A stretch of DNA of 64,000 bases from Streptomyces iconiensis. Its GTDB lineage: Bacteria; Actinomycetota; Actinomycetes; Streptomycetales; Streptomycetaceae. The notes below the pieces were generated by a model, which was given only the letters and a program-made list of their open reading frames with translations, was not told the DNA's origin and made no database searches. Position numbers and translations under genes: made by a program. The stretch is from NCBI RefSeq assembly GCF_028657195.3, contig NZ_JANCPR020000003.1, forward strand, positions 62,001 to 126,000, read 5' to 3'. Of the stretch, positions 15,383 through 23,543 are shown in pieces (within the stretch, counting starts at the first letter, position 1; the number at the start of each line of letters is the position of its first letter).

Positions 15383-17916
15383 CGGGAGGCCCCCTTCCGC
15401 AGGGCCGGGTCGGCCATGTCCCCTGGCAGCGGCGTGGGTGCGCCGCCCTTGTAGGTCACGCGCCACAGCGCGGACTTGTCGTCGGAGGTGAAGAAGCCGC
15501 GCCCGTAGTCGAGGACGTACATGGCGCCGTCGGGACCGAATCTCCAGTCCATGAGGTTGCGGATGCCGCCGTCACCGACCGGGATGATCTGGTCCAGGCT
15601 CTCCGCGTGCGCGGGCAGCGCGCCGTCCTTCTCGCCGGCCGCTCCCTCGGGCATGACCACGGCGTGCCGCGGCTGTTCGCCGTCGTAGAGGTCGCCGACG
15701 AACCACTTGCCGTCCCAGTAGGAGGGCCACTTGTCCTTGGAGGCGCTGTCCGCGTCGTAGCGGTAGACCGGGCCGTTCATCGCGGCCTGTCCGCCGCCCT
15801 TGAGCCAGGGGAGCGTCAGCTTCTGCTCGCCCAGCTTGTAGCTGGGCACGCCGTTGGCGTCGCGCGGGAAGTCCGGGCCTCCGCCCTGCGGCGAGTACCA
15901 GATGTTGTTGGGCCGCGCGGGCGGGATGCTGACGAGGCCGTCGTTGTTGGGCGACTCGTTCTTGAGGTTGTCGCAGTCGTACCAGCCCAGCGGCTTGCTC
16001 GGGTCGGGCAGATTGCGGTCCCTGTAGGGCTGGTTGTTGCCCATGCAGTACGGCCAGCCCTGGTTGCCCGCCTTGGTGATCTTGGCGAACGTGTCGTACT
16101 TCGCCGGCCCCCATGTGGTGCTGGGCGCACCGGCGTCCGGGCCGACCCAGCCGGCGTAGAGCGTGTCGGTCTTGGGGTCGACGGCGATACGCGCGGGGTT
16201 GCGTACGCCCATCACGTAGATCTCGCCCCGCGTCTTGCCGCCGCCCTCGTCCGGCTCCTCGCCCGTGAACAGGTTGCCCTTGGGCAGCGTGTAGGTGCCG
16301 TCCGACTCGGGGTGGATGCGGAGGATCTTGCCGTTGAGGTTGTTGGTGTTGCCCGCCGTGCGGCGCGCGTCGGCGAAGGAGACGCCCTTGAACTTGGGCT
16401 CGGGGTTATTGCCCGAGTAACCGTCGCTGAAGCGCGAGGAGTTGTTGTCCCCGGTCGCGATGTAGAGGTTCTTCTTGGAGTCCCAGGCCATGCCGCCGCC
16501 GGCGTGGCAGCAGCTGTGGATCTGGACGGGCCACTTGAGCAGCACCTTCTCCGAGTCCATGACCAGCTTGTTGGTGCTCTGGTCCAGGGTGAAGCGGGAG
16601 ACGCGGCGCTCGGCCATGTGCGTGTCGCGGTTGATCTCGCTGTGCGGCGTGTAGTGGAGGTAGACCCAGCCGTTCGAGGCGAAGTCCGGGTCCAGCTCGA
16701 TGCCGAGCAGGCCCTCCTCGTTCTTGACCAGCTCGTCGCCGCCGCCCTTGTTGCCGAAGACGGTCAGCTCGCCCGCGAGCGTGGCCTTCTTCGTCTTCGG
16801 GTCCCAGACGTGGATCTGGCCCTTGCCCTTGCCGGTGTCCGGGTCGTTCCAGTCGGTGACCACGGGCTGGCTCGCATCGGCGCCGCCCCGGCCGATGTAG
16901 AAGGCACGCCCGTCCTTGGCCGTGACCACACCGTGCGGTTCGCCGATCTGGTCCGACTTGCCCGGCTGGTTGGGCTGGGTGAGGCGTTCGGCCTTGTAGT
17001 TGTCCGTGATCGACGCCTGGCAGTCGGCGCGCGCCAGACGTGTCGTCCACATCAGGGCTCCGCGCAGGTGGGAGCGGAAGTCCGTCTCCTGGTAGCTGGC
17101 TGCGGTGCCGCCCATGCCGGTGTAGAAGGAGCGCCCGCCGTCGTAGTCACGGCACCAGGAGACGGGGCGGTCCCAGCCGCCGGCGCCCTCTCCGGCGTCG
17201 TAGCTGTTGCTCCGTACGCGGGCGACCGTGTGGACCGAACCGCTGGGGTTCTCGGCCCAGTTGAGCCACTTGTCGGGGCGCTTCCACTCGACGGGGAGGT
17301 CCTTGGTCGCCGGGTGGTTCCTGTCGCCGACCTCGACCACGGCCCGCTGGGCCTTGTCGGGGTTCTTGGCCGCGGGGCGTGCGCCGATCAGCCCGGTGAA
17401 CCAGTCGGAGTACGGTTCGGCGCGCGCCGCGTCATGGACGCCGAGGAAGCCGCCGCCGGCCTTCATGTAGCTCTCCAGGCCGGCTTCCTGCTCGGGGTCG
17501 AGCACGTCGCCGTCGCCGGTGAGGAAGACGACCGCGTTGAACTTCCCCAGGCGGGGCTTGGCGAAGATGGACGGGTCGTCGGTCGCCTTGATGGTGAAGT
17601 GCTCGGAGGCCGGGCCCTGCCGGCCGATCTTCTCGATGGCCTCGATCCCGGCGTTGACGGTGGGTGACTCCTCACCCGTCGCGCCGTGGAAGACGAGCAC
17701 CCGTACGTCCTCGCCGCCGGGCGGGCTCGGCAGGTTCAGGCGAGGTGCGGGGGAAGCCGCGCCGTCGGGCGCGGGGCCCGCCAGCGCCGGAGCGCTCAGC
17801 AGTCCAGCCGCGAGCGCGCCCGCCACCAGTGCGGCGAGCCGCCGGCCTCGTCGTCTCTTCCGTAACGTGTTCAACCCTCGTAGCCGTGAGGGTCTTTGAT
17901 GCGGTTCAGGCCGCAT
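15379..17916 (-). CDS. Secreted ThuA-domain / PQQ-dependent sugar dehydrogenase fusion
   Basis: An 845-residue exported protein. The start at ATG 17916 follows GAGGGGTGG; the signal peptide is Arg-rich then 'LAALVAGALAAGLLSAPALA'. The N-terminal domain (about 60-300) is ThuA-like: 'VRVLVFHGATGEESP', 'FNAVVFLTGDGDVL', 'GGGFLGVHDAA'. The C-terminal domain (about 320-840) is a PQQ glucose/sorbosone dehydrogenase-type beta-propeller with 'NEEGLLGIELDPDFASNGWV', 'HAGGGMAWDSKKNLYIATGD', 'NLNGKILRIHPESDG' and 'GVRNPARIAVDP'. ThuA proteins and DUF1080 hydrolases are linked to 3-keto-sugar metabolism, so this pair probably oxidises and cleaves extracellular glycosides. It is the first gene of a coupled two-gene operon. 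Confidence 0.87.
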   Translation of the reverse strand: MRPEPHQRPSRLRGLNTLRKRRRGRRLAALVAGALAAGLLSAPALAGPAPDGAASPAPRLNLPSPPGGEDVRVLVFHGATGEESPTVNAGIEAIEKIGRQGPASEHFTIKATDDPSIFAKPRLGKFNAVVFLTGDGDVLDPEQEAGLESYMKAGGGFLGVHDAARAEPYSDWFTGLIGARPAAKNPDKAQRAVVEVGDRNHPATKDLPVEWKRPDKWLNWAENPSGSVHTVARVRSNSYDAGEGAGGWDRPVSWCRDYDGGRSFYTGMGGTAASYQETDFRSHLRGALMWTTRLARADCQASITDNYKAERLTQPNQPGKSDQIGEPHGVVTAKDGRAFYIGRGGADASQPVVTDWNDPDTGKGKGQIHVWDPKTKKATLAGELTVFGNKGGGDELVKNEEGLLGIELDPDFASNGWVYLHYTPHSEINRDTHMAERRVSRFTLDQSTNKLVMDSEKVLLKWPVQIHSCCHAGGGMAWDSKKNLYIATGDNNSSRFSDGYSGNNPEPKFKGVSFADARRTAGNTNNLNGKILRIHPESDGTYTLPKGNLFTGEEPDEGGGKTRGEIYVMGVRNPARIAVDPKTDTLYAGWVGPDAGAPSTTWGPAKYDTFAKITKAGNQGWPYCMGNNQPYRDRNLPDPSKPLGWYDCDNLKNESPNNDGLVSIPPARPNNIWYSPQGGGPDFPRDANGVPSYKLGEQKLTLPWLKGGGQAAMNGPVYRYDADSASKDKWPSYWDGKWFVGDLYDGEQPRHAVVMPEGAAGEKDGALPAHAESLDQIIPVGDGGIRNLMDWRFGPDGAMYVLDYGRGFFTSDDKSALWRVTYKGGAPTPLPGDMADPALRKGASR

Positions 17917-18010
17917 AAGCGATCCACCCCTCTTGTGTCCCGGAATTCCAGAAACGTCGCTGAAGCTAGACCTCTTTTGGCGCTTCGCCAAGAGCTATGA
18001 CCGCAACTCA

Positions 18011-18042
18011 ACAAACTTTGTCCTGAGTGTGGATAAACAAAG
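18011..18042. promoter_or_regulatory. Candidate ROK-type operator between sugar module and laccase
   Basis: ACAAACTTTGT (18011-18021) is a perfect palindrome with one central base; the half-site ACAAAG recurs at 18037-18042. This lies in the 204-base divergent region between the sugar-oxidation operon and the laccase gene, about 95 bases from one start and 80 from the other. A/T-rich AAAC/GTTT palindromes of this kind resemble sites bound by ROK or LacI sugar repressors. The assignment is inference. Confidence 0.4.
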
Positions 18043-18120
18043 ATCCCGGCGCTACGGTCCCTGTCGTCTGGTTCAACTCGCCTCACTCAGCGCCTCATTG
18101 GCCTCGCCCCGGGGAGAACG

Positions 18121-19113
18121 ATGACGGGAACCGCCAGCGAACACAGCCGACGAGCCTTCAGCAGACGCCTCTTCGCGGGGAGCGCCGTCGCCGCGGTCGG
18201 CGGCGCGGCACTCATCTCCGCCACCCAGTCCTCCGAGGCGGCACCCACGGCGCCCGCGCTCGCGGCAGGCGTCCGCCGCGCGGGCAAGGGCGGCGAGGTG
18301 CGCCGCATGAAGATCTACGCCGAGAAGCTTCCTGACGGGCAGATGGGATACGGCCTGGAGAAGGGCAAGGCCACCATCCCAGGACCCCTGATCGAACTGG
18401 TCGAGGGCGACACCCTGCACATCGAGTTCGAGAACACCATGGATGTCGCCGCCAGCCTCCACCCGCACGGCGTGGACTACGACACGGCCAACGACGGCAC
18501 CAAGATGAACCGCAGCCATGTCGAGCCAGGCGGCACCCGCACCTACACATGGCGCACCCACGCACCCGGGCGCCGCAAGGACGGCACCTGGCGCCCCGGC
18601 AGCGCCGGCTACTGGCACTACCACGACCACGTGGTCGGCACGGACCACGGCACCGGAGGCATCCGCAACGGTCTCTACGGGCCCATGATCGTGCGCAGGG
18701 AGGGCGACATCCTGCCGGACGAGGGCAAGCAGTTCACCATCGTCTTCAACGACATGCTCACCAACAACCGCAAGAAGGGGCCCGACTTCAAGGCGACGGT
18801 CGGCGACCGGGTCGAGATCATCATGATCACGCACGGTGAGTACTACCACACGTTCCATGTGCACGGTCATCGCTGGGCCGACAACAGGACCGGCCTGCTG
18901 ACGGGCCCAGACGACCCCAGCCCCGTCATCGACAACAAGATCACCGGGCCTGCCGACTCTTTCGGGTTCCAGATGATCGCGGGGGAGGGCGTGGGCGCGG
19001 GCGCGTGGATGTACCACTGCCATGTCCAGAGCCACTCCGACATGGGGATGGCGGGCCTCCTCCTCATCGCCAAGCCCGACGGCACGGTCCCGGGCCACGA
19101 CCCCCACCACTGA
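18121..19113 (+). CDS. Two-domain small laccase (SLAC-type multicopper oxidase)
   Basis: A 330-residue Tat-exported multicopper oxidase ('[17 protein letters not shown]'). All copper motifs of the two-domain bacterial laccase are present: 'SLHPHGVDY', '[11 protein letters not shown]', '[10 protein letters not shown]' and '[13 protein letters not shown]', the last carrying the type-1 Cys and Met-region residues. The length matches the Streptomyces small laccase, which works as a trimer and oxidises phenols with reduction of oxygen to water. A GGGGAGAA site precedes ATG 18121. The divergent neighbours encode another copper protein and a PQQ dehydrogenase, so shared control and function are plausible. 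Confidence 0.95.
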   Translation: MTGTASEHSRRAFSRRLFAGSAVAAVGGAALISATQSSEAAPTAPALAAGVRRAGKGGEVRRMKIYAEKLPDGQMGYGLEKGKATIPGPLIELVEGDTLHIEFENTMDVAASLHPHGVDYDTANDGTKMNRSHVEPGGTRTYTWRTHAPGRRKDGTWRPGSAGYWHYHDHVVGTDHGTGGIRNGLYGPMIVRREGDILPDEGKQFTIVFNDMLTNNRKKGPDFKATVGDRVEIIMITHGEYYHTFHVHGHRWADNRTGLLTGPDDPSPVIDNKITGPADSFGFQMIAGEGVGAGAWMYHCHVQSHSDMGMAGLLLIAKPDGTVPGHDPHH

Positions 19114-19457
19114 GCCGGCCCGCACGACCGGAACCCAAGGGCGGTCGGCGGGCAGGTCAGGGGCGGCTGAGCGGAGTGTTCAGGGGCCGGCCGGGGGCCG
19201 CGGTGAGCGGCCCCAACTGGGCATCCGCCGCAGGTCACACGCCTCCCGAAGGGGGCAGCCGGGAAGGGCTATCCCCTCAGGGCTCCTGCGTGTTACCGTG
19301 AAGGCGTTGCAGTTTTGGTACCCATGACTTGTGTGCGCCTGAGCTACGTCGCTCAGGCGCATTCTGTTTTTCCGGGGGTTTCTCTGGATGGGGTCATTGC
19401 GGCGACGAGGGGCTGCACGAGGTGTGTGGCTCCCAGCCACCCTGAAGGAGAAAAGAC
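19114..19457 (+). other. Long intergenic and cold-shock leader region
   Basis: There is no protein gene between the laccase stop and the cold-shock gene. The second half (about 19300-19457) is probably the 5' leader of the cold-shock gene: a TTGCAG box near 19308, an intrinsic-terminator-like hairpin, then about 86 bases to the start codon with GAAGGAGAAAAG just before it. Long structured leaders are usual for cold-shock genes. Confidence 0.5.
19334..19371 (+). terminator. Intrinsic terminator-like hairpin in cold-shock leader
   Basis: TGCGCCTGAGC, loop TACGTC, GCTCAGGCGCA: an 11-bp perfect stem followed by TTCTGTTTTT. This is one of few hairpins in the window with a real T-tract. It is about 220 bases after the laccase stop and 87 bases before the cold-shock ATG. 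It is either the laccase terminator or an attenuator within the cold-shock leader. Confidence 0.7.
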
Positions 19458-19661
19458 ATGGCTACTGGCACCGTGAAGTGGTTCAACGCGGAAAAGGGCT
19501 TCGGTTTCATCGAGCAGGACGGCGGCGGCGCTGACGTCTTCGCCCACTACTCGAACATTGCGGCCCAGGGCTTCCGTGAGCTCCACGAAGGCCAGAAGGT
19601 CAACTTCGACGTGACGCAGGGCCAGAAGGGCCCGCAGGCCGAGAACATCACTCCTGCCTGA
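19458..19661 (+). CDS. Cold-shock protein (CspA family)
   Basis: A 67-residue single-domain cold-shock protein of exact family length. RNP1 ('KGFGFIEQ') and RNP2 ('DVFAHYSNI') are present, with the usual start '[15 protein letters not shown]'. It binds single-stranded RNA/DNA and melts RNA structure in the cytoplasm. The GAAGGAGAAAAGAC site is strong. A terminator at 19679-19711 follows, then a DEAD-box helicase gene; a cold-shock protein beside an RNA helicase is a meaningful pairing. Confidence 0.97.
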   Translation: MATGTVKWFNAEKGFGFIEQDGGGADVFAHYSNIAAQGFRELHEGQKVNFDVTQGQKGPQAENITPA

Positions 19662-19678
19662 TCACGCCGCATCACCCG

Positions 19679-19711
19679 CTGGGGCTCGCACCGCTCAGGT
19701 GCGGGCCCCAG
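19679..19711 (+). terminator. Terminator after cold-shock gene
   Basis: CTGGGGCTCGCACC, loop GCTCA, GGTGCGGGCCCCAG: a 14-position stem with one T-G pair, 18 bases past the stop. It separates the cold-shock gene from the helicase gene. Some read-through could still feed the helicase. Confidence 0.75.
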
Positions 19712-19809
19712 TGGCGTCCGCGCAACCCGCAACCGAACGCTCCGGCAGGAGCGGCGAGGGCCCGTGGCAACGGCCCCCGCTACGCATCGCACCGAGGAAG
19801 GCACCCCGC

Positions 19810-21390
19810 GTGACCCAACGCACCCAGGACACCCCGCGCAACCGCCGCTCGCGCCCGACGAACACACGCGGCACAGGCAGCTCCGCGCGCGCGGCAGGCC
19901 AGCAGGGAAAGCAGGCTGGGTCCGCCACAGCCGCTGCGTCCTCCGGGGGCCAGGAGGACCACACGTCGGCGTATGCCTCCTCCACACCCGGGCCGCCCGC
20001 CGTCGAGTCCTTCGCTGAACTCGACCTTCCGGCGCCGCTGCTCGAAGCGCTCAAGAACGAGGGGCTGACCTCACCCTTCCCCATCCAGGCCGCCACACTG
20101 CCCAGCTCCCTCGCGGGGCGCGATGTGCTGGGCAGGGGCCGTACGGGCTCGGGCAAGACCCTGGCCTTCGGCCTCGCGCTGCTCGCGCGTACGGCGGGAC
20201 AGCGCGCGGAATCGCGCCGCCCGCTCGCGCTGGTCCTCGTCCCGACCAGGGAGCTGGCCCAGCAGGTCACCGACGCGCTGAGCCCGTACGCCAGGCCGCT
20301 GCAGCTGCGGATCGCCACCGTCGTCGGCGGCGTCTCCGTGCCCCGCCAGGCGCGTGCGCTCCGCGACGGCGCCGAGGTGCTCGTGGCGACTCCCGGACGG
20401 CTCAAGGACCTCATAGAACGCGGCGACTGCGCCCTCGGAGACGTACGGACATCCGTGCTCGACGAGGCGGACCAGATGGCCGACATGGGCTTCCTTCCGC
20501 AGGTCACGGCGCTGCTCAAGCAGGTGCCCGGGGACGGGCAGCGGATGCTGTTCTCCGCCACGCTCGACCGCGACGTCGACCGCCTGGTGCGCCGCTTCCT
20601 GACGGACCCCGTGCAGCACTCCGTCGACCCGCCGGCCGGCGCCGTCACGGAGATGCGCCACCACGTCCTGCACGTCTCGAACGAGGACAAGGCCGCCGCC
20701 ACGGTCCGCATCGGTGCGCGCGAGGGGCGCGTGCTGATGTTCCGCGCCACCAAGCGTGCCGTGGACCGGCTCACCAAGGACCTGCTCAGCAAGGGCGTTC
20801 GCGCGGCAGCGCTGCACGGCGGCAGGTCGCAGCCCCAGCGCACCCGCGCCCTGGAGGGCTTCAAGACGGGGGACATCACCGTGCTGGTGGCCACCGACAT
20901 CGCCGCGCGCGGCATCCACATCGACGACCTCGACCTGGTCGTGAACGTCGATCCCCCCAACGATCACAAGGATTACCTCCACCGCGGCGGCCGTACGGCA
21001 CGTGCGGGCGCCTCGGGCAGCGTCGTCACGCTGGTCCTTCCCGAGCAGCGGCGTGAGATGTCCCGCCTGATGTCGCAGGCACGCGTGGACGCGCTCACGA
21101 GCACCGTGCGCCCCGACGACCAGGAGCTGGCACGCCTGACCGGCGCGAGGGAGCCCTCGGGCATCCCCGTCGTCCTCACCCCGGCGGCACCGCCCGCCGG
21201 CGGTGGTGGCGGCGCGGCCCGTGGCACGGCGCCCAAGCGTTCGCGCGGTCGCAGGGGCGGCGGCGGTCGCGGTGGCGGCGGCAACGGCGGTGGCGGTGGT
21301 GCCGGTAACACGGCGCGCGGCGCCGCGGCGGCGAGCACCAACGCGCGGCGCCCCCGCCGCAGTTCACCTCCGCGCGGCAGGGCTTCCTGA
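19810..21390 (+). CDS. DEAD-box RNA helicase
   Basis: A 526-residue helicase. The motifs are in order: Q-motif region '[14 protein letters not shown]', motif I '[10 protein letters not shown]', Ia 'PTRELAQQV', Ib 'TPGRL', II 'LDEADQM' (DEAD), III 'SAT', IV/V '[13 protein letters not shown]', VI 'HRGGRTARA'. The first about 70 residues are a disordered basic/Ser-rich extension and the last about 60 are Gly/Arg-rich (RGG-like), suited to RNA binding. The start GTG 19810 follows GAGGAAGG; the upstream frame is not credible. It probably unwinds structured RNA in cold or ribosome assembly together with the neighbouring cold-shock protein. Confidence 0.93.
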   Translation: MTQRTQDTPRNRRSRPTNTRGTGSSARAAGQQGKQAGSATAAASSGGQEDHTSAYASSTPGPPAVESFAELDLPAPLLEALKNEGLTSPFPIQAATLPSSLAGRDVLGRGRTGSGKTLAFGLALLARTAGQRAESRRPLALVLVPTRELAQQVTDALSPYARPLQLRIATVVGGVSVPRQARALRDGAEVLVATPGRLKDLIERGDCALGDVRTSVLDEADQMADMGFLPQVTALLKQVPGDGQRMLFSATLDRDVDRLVRRFLTDPVQHSVDPPAGAVTEMRHHVLHVSNEDKAAATVRIGAREGRVLMFRATKRAVDRLTKDLLSKGVRAAALHGGRSQPQRTRALEGFKTGDITVLVATDIAARGIHIDDLDLVVNVDPPNDHKDYLHRGGRTARAGASGSVVTLVLPEQRREMSRLMSQARVDALTSTVRPDDQELARLTGAREPSGIPVVLTPAAPPAGGGGGAARGTAPKRSRGRRGGGGRGGGGNGGGGGAGNTARGAAAASTNARRPRRSSPPRGRAS

Positions 21391-21403
21391 CACGAGGCCG
21401 CAG

Positions 21404-21453
21404 AGACCCCGGAGATCGGACAGGCCCCGGAGGCCGGACAGGCCCCGGGGTCT
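21404..21453. terminator. Hairpin between convergent helicase and permease genes
   Basis: AGACCCCGG (21404-21412) pairs with CCGGGGTCT (21445-21453); the loop contains two direct copies of CGGACAGGCCCCGG. It sits in the convergent gap and could terminate from both sides. Confidence 0.5.
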
Positions 21454-21590
21454 GTGGTGGGCGCGGAAGCCGCTCGGGCCGTGGAGTGCGCGGTGGCCGT
21501 GGGGCGCTCCGGCGCCTCGGGCCAGCCCGGTCCACCCGGCGCCTCCCGTCTGAGCGGTGCCTCTCGTGCGAGCTGTGCCGGGCAGGTGGC

Positions 21591-23408
21591 TCACGGCAGC
21601 ATCCAGCTCAGTACGTGTGACTGGAGCAGCACCAGCAGACACATCATGGCCAGGAGCAGCAGGCTCCAGCCGATCGCCTTCCGGAAGAGCACGGCCTCCT
21701 TGCCGACCAGACCGACGGCGGTCGCGGCGATCGTCAGGTTCTGAGGGCTGATCATCTTGCCCACCACGCCGCCCGAGGTGTTGGCGGCGACCAGCAGGGT
21801 CGGGTCGAGACCCGCTCTGCCGGCCGCCGTCTGCTGAAGGGTGGCGAACAGCGCGTTGGCCGAGGTGTCCGAGCCGGTCACGGCGGTGCCGAGCCAGCCG
21901 AGGATGGGTGAGAGGAACGCGAACGCCGCCCCTGTTCCGGCGATCCAGGTGCCGATGGTGATCGTCTGCCCCGACAGGTTCATCACGTACGCCAGCGCCA
22001 GCACCGAGGCGACGGTCAGCAGCGCCCAGCGCAGTGTCATGACCGTCCGCACGAACTCGCGGGCCGCGTCAGGCACGCTGACGCGGTAGACGGCGGCGAC
22101 GAGCAGGCCGCACAGCACGAGCAGCGAGCCCGGCGAGGAGAGCCAGGGGAAGACGTAGACGGTCGTGGACGACTGTTCGCCGGCCGCCGTCATGATCTCC
22201 CCGTCCAGACCGGGCCAGCTCACCTCCAGATCGCTGTCGGCGAGGAACTCCTTGGCGGGCTCCCAGAGTTTGGCGACCGAGAAGACCGCGATGACGATGA
22301 GGTACGGCAGGAACGCCATCAGTACCCGGCGTCCTGGCAGGCCAGGGCCTGTGCCTTCGCTGTCTGCCGCGTGTGCCGCGTGTGCCGCACCTGGCGTACC
22401 CGCCGCATTCGCCGTACCCGCCGTATCTGGCGTACCCGCCGCATCCCCGTCGGAGCCGGTGGCCGCCGCACTCGCCTTTGTGCCGGTGTCCGATGTGTGC
22501 GCGTCGGTGGCGGGGCCCGGGGTCGCGGCGGACTCCTCCGTTCCCCTTTCCTCGCGTGCCGCCCGGCGCAGGTCTTCCCGTACGCGCCCGCCGTCGCCCG
22601 GCTGCCATACGCGCAGGAAGGCGACGACGGCGGCGAGGGCGACCAACGAGGCGATGATGTCGGTGAGTTCGACCGACACGTAGTTCGCGCTGATGAACTG
22701 CGCCACGGCGAAGGCGGAGCCGCACACCAGCGCGACGGGCCAGGTCTGCCGTATGCCGCGTGTCCCGTCCACGAGCGCGACCAGCAGCAGGGGTACGAAG
22801 AGCGCGAGCAGTGGGGTCTGGCGGCCGACGTAGGCGCCGATGTCCTCGTACGGGATCTTCGTGAGGCTGCCCGCCGTGATGATGGGGGTGGCGATGGCGC
22901 CGAACGCCACGGGCGCGGTGTTCGCCACGAGCACGGTGACGGCGGCGCGCACGGGCGAGAAGCCCAGGGCCATGAGCATGACACCCGTAATGGCTACGGG
23001 GGCGCCGAATCCCGCCAGCGCCTCCAGCAGGGCGCCGAAGCAGAAGGCGATGATGAGCGCCTGGACGCGGGGGTCGTCGCTGACCAGGTTGAACGCGCGC
23101 CGCAGGTCCTCGAACCTGCCGCTGGTGACGGTGAGTTGATACACCCACAGCGCCGCCAGCACGATCCACATGATCGGAAAGAGCCCGAAGGCGGCACCCT
23201 CGGTGCCGGACAGCACCGCGAGGCCGAGCGGCATGTCGTAGGCGAACACCGCGACGCCGACCGAGACGGCCAGCGCCGCCAGGCCCGCCCAGTGCGCCCT
23301 CCAGCGCAGCCCTCCCAGCAGCACGAACAGGGTGAGCAGGGGCAGCGCCCCCACGAGTGAGGACAGCGCGAGGCTGTCGGCCACGGGAGAAAGATCGGGA
23401 CGGTACAT
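21591..23408 (-). CDS. lldP: L-lactate permease (LctP/LldP family)
   Basis: A 605-residue transporter with about 13 membrane helices. Diagnostic segments are 'FGALLEALAGFGAPVAITGVML' (split: GALLEALAGFGAPVAIT), 'ANTAPVAFGAIATPIITAG', 'SPILGWLGTAVTGSDTSAN' and 'AANTSGGVVGKMISPQN', matching the LctP family of lactate/glycolate:H+ symporters. A hydrophilic Gly/Ala/Thr-rich insert of about 80 residues (about 285-365) sits in a central loop and is longer than usual. Start is ATG 23408. A 30-bp palindrome lies just upstream (23421-23450) and probably binds a regulator. Confidence 0.92.
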   Translation of the reverse strand: MYRPDLSPVADSLALSSLVGALPLLTLFVLLGGLRWRAHWAGLAALAVSVGVAVFAYDMPLGLAVLSGTEGAAFGLFPIMWIVLAALWVYQLTVTSGRFEDLRRAFNLVSDDPRVQALIIAFCFGALLEALAGFGAPVAITGVMLMALGFSPVRAAVTVLVANTAPVAFGAIATPIITAGSLTKIPYEDIGAYVGRQTPLLALFVPLLLVALVDGTRGIRQTWPVALVCGSAFAVAQFISANYVSVELTDIIASLVALAAVVAFLRVWQPGDGGRVREDLRRAAREERGTEESAATPGPATDAHTSDTGTKASAAATGSDGDAAGTPDTAGTANAAGTPGAAHAAHAADSEGTGPGLPGRRVLMAFLPYLIVIAVFSVAKLWEPAKEFLADSDLEVSWPGLDGEIMTAAGEQSSTTVYVFPWLSSPGSLLVLCGLLVAAVYRVSVPDAAREFVRTVMTLRWALLTVASVLALAYVMNLSGQTITIGTWIAGTGAAFAFLSPILGWLGTAVTGSDTSANALFATLQQTAAGRAGLDPTLLVAANTSGGVVGKMISPQNLTIAATAVGLVGKEAVLFRKAIGWSLLLLAMMCLLVLLQSHVLSWMLP

Positions 23409-23420
23409 GTCTCACCCTCG

Positions 23421-23450
23421 CCCTTGCTCGAACTGATCGTTCCGCAAGGG
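23421..23450. promoter_or_regulatory. Compound palindrome upstream of lldP
   Basis: CCCTTGC-tc-GAAC-N5-GTTC-c-GCAAGGG: two nested inverted repeats sharing one centre, ending 13 bases before the lldP start on the other strand. The extent and symmetry suit an operator for a dimeric regulator of lactate use. No GntR/LldR gene is adjacent; the MocR gene upstream is an unlikely but possible candidate. Confidence 0.5.
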
Positions 23451-23543
23451 TGGGGGGACATCGGAGCCCTGTCCAGGAGTCGCGTACGTATTTGTCGGTC
23501 CGGTGGATGGACGGCGGGCCAACGGGCCGGTGGCGCGCCGGCG

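Noticed and set aside
15355..17667. 770-codon plus-strand frame opposite the PQQ dehydrogenase
   Set aside because: Antisense shadow of a clear secreted enzyme; the translation is Val/Ala/Arg/Gly-rich with no family features.
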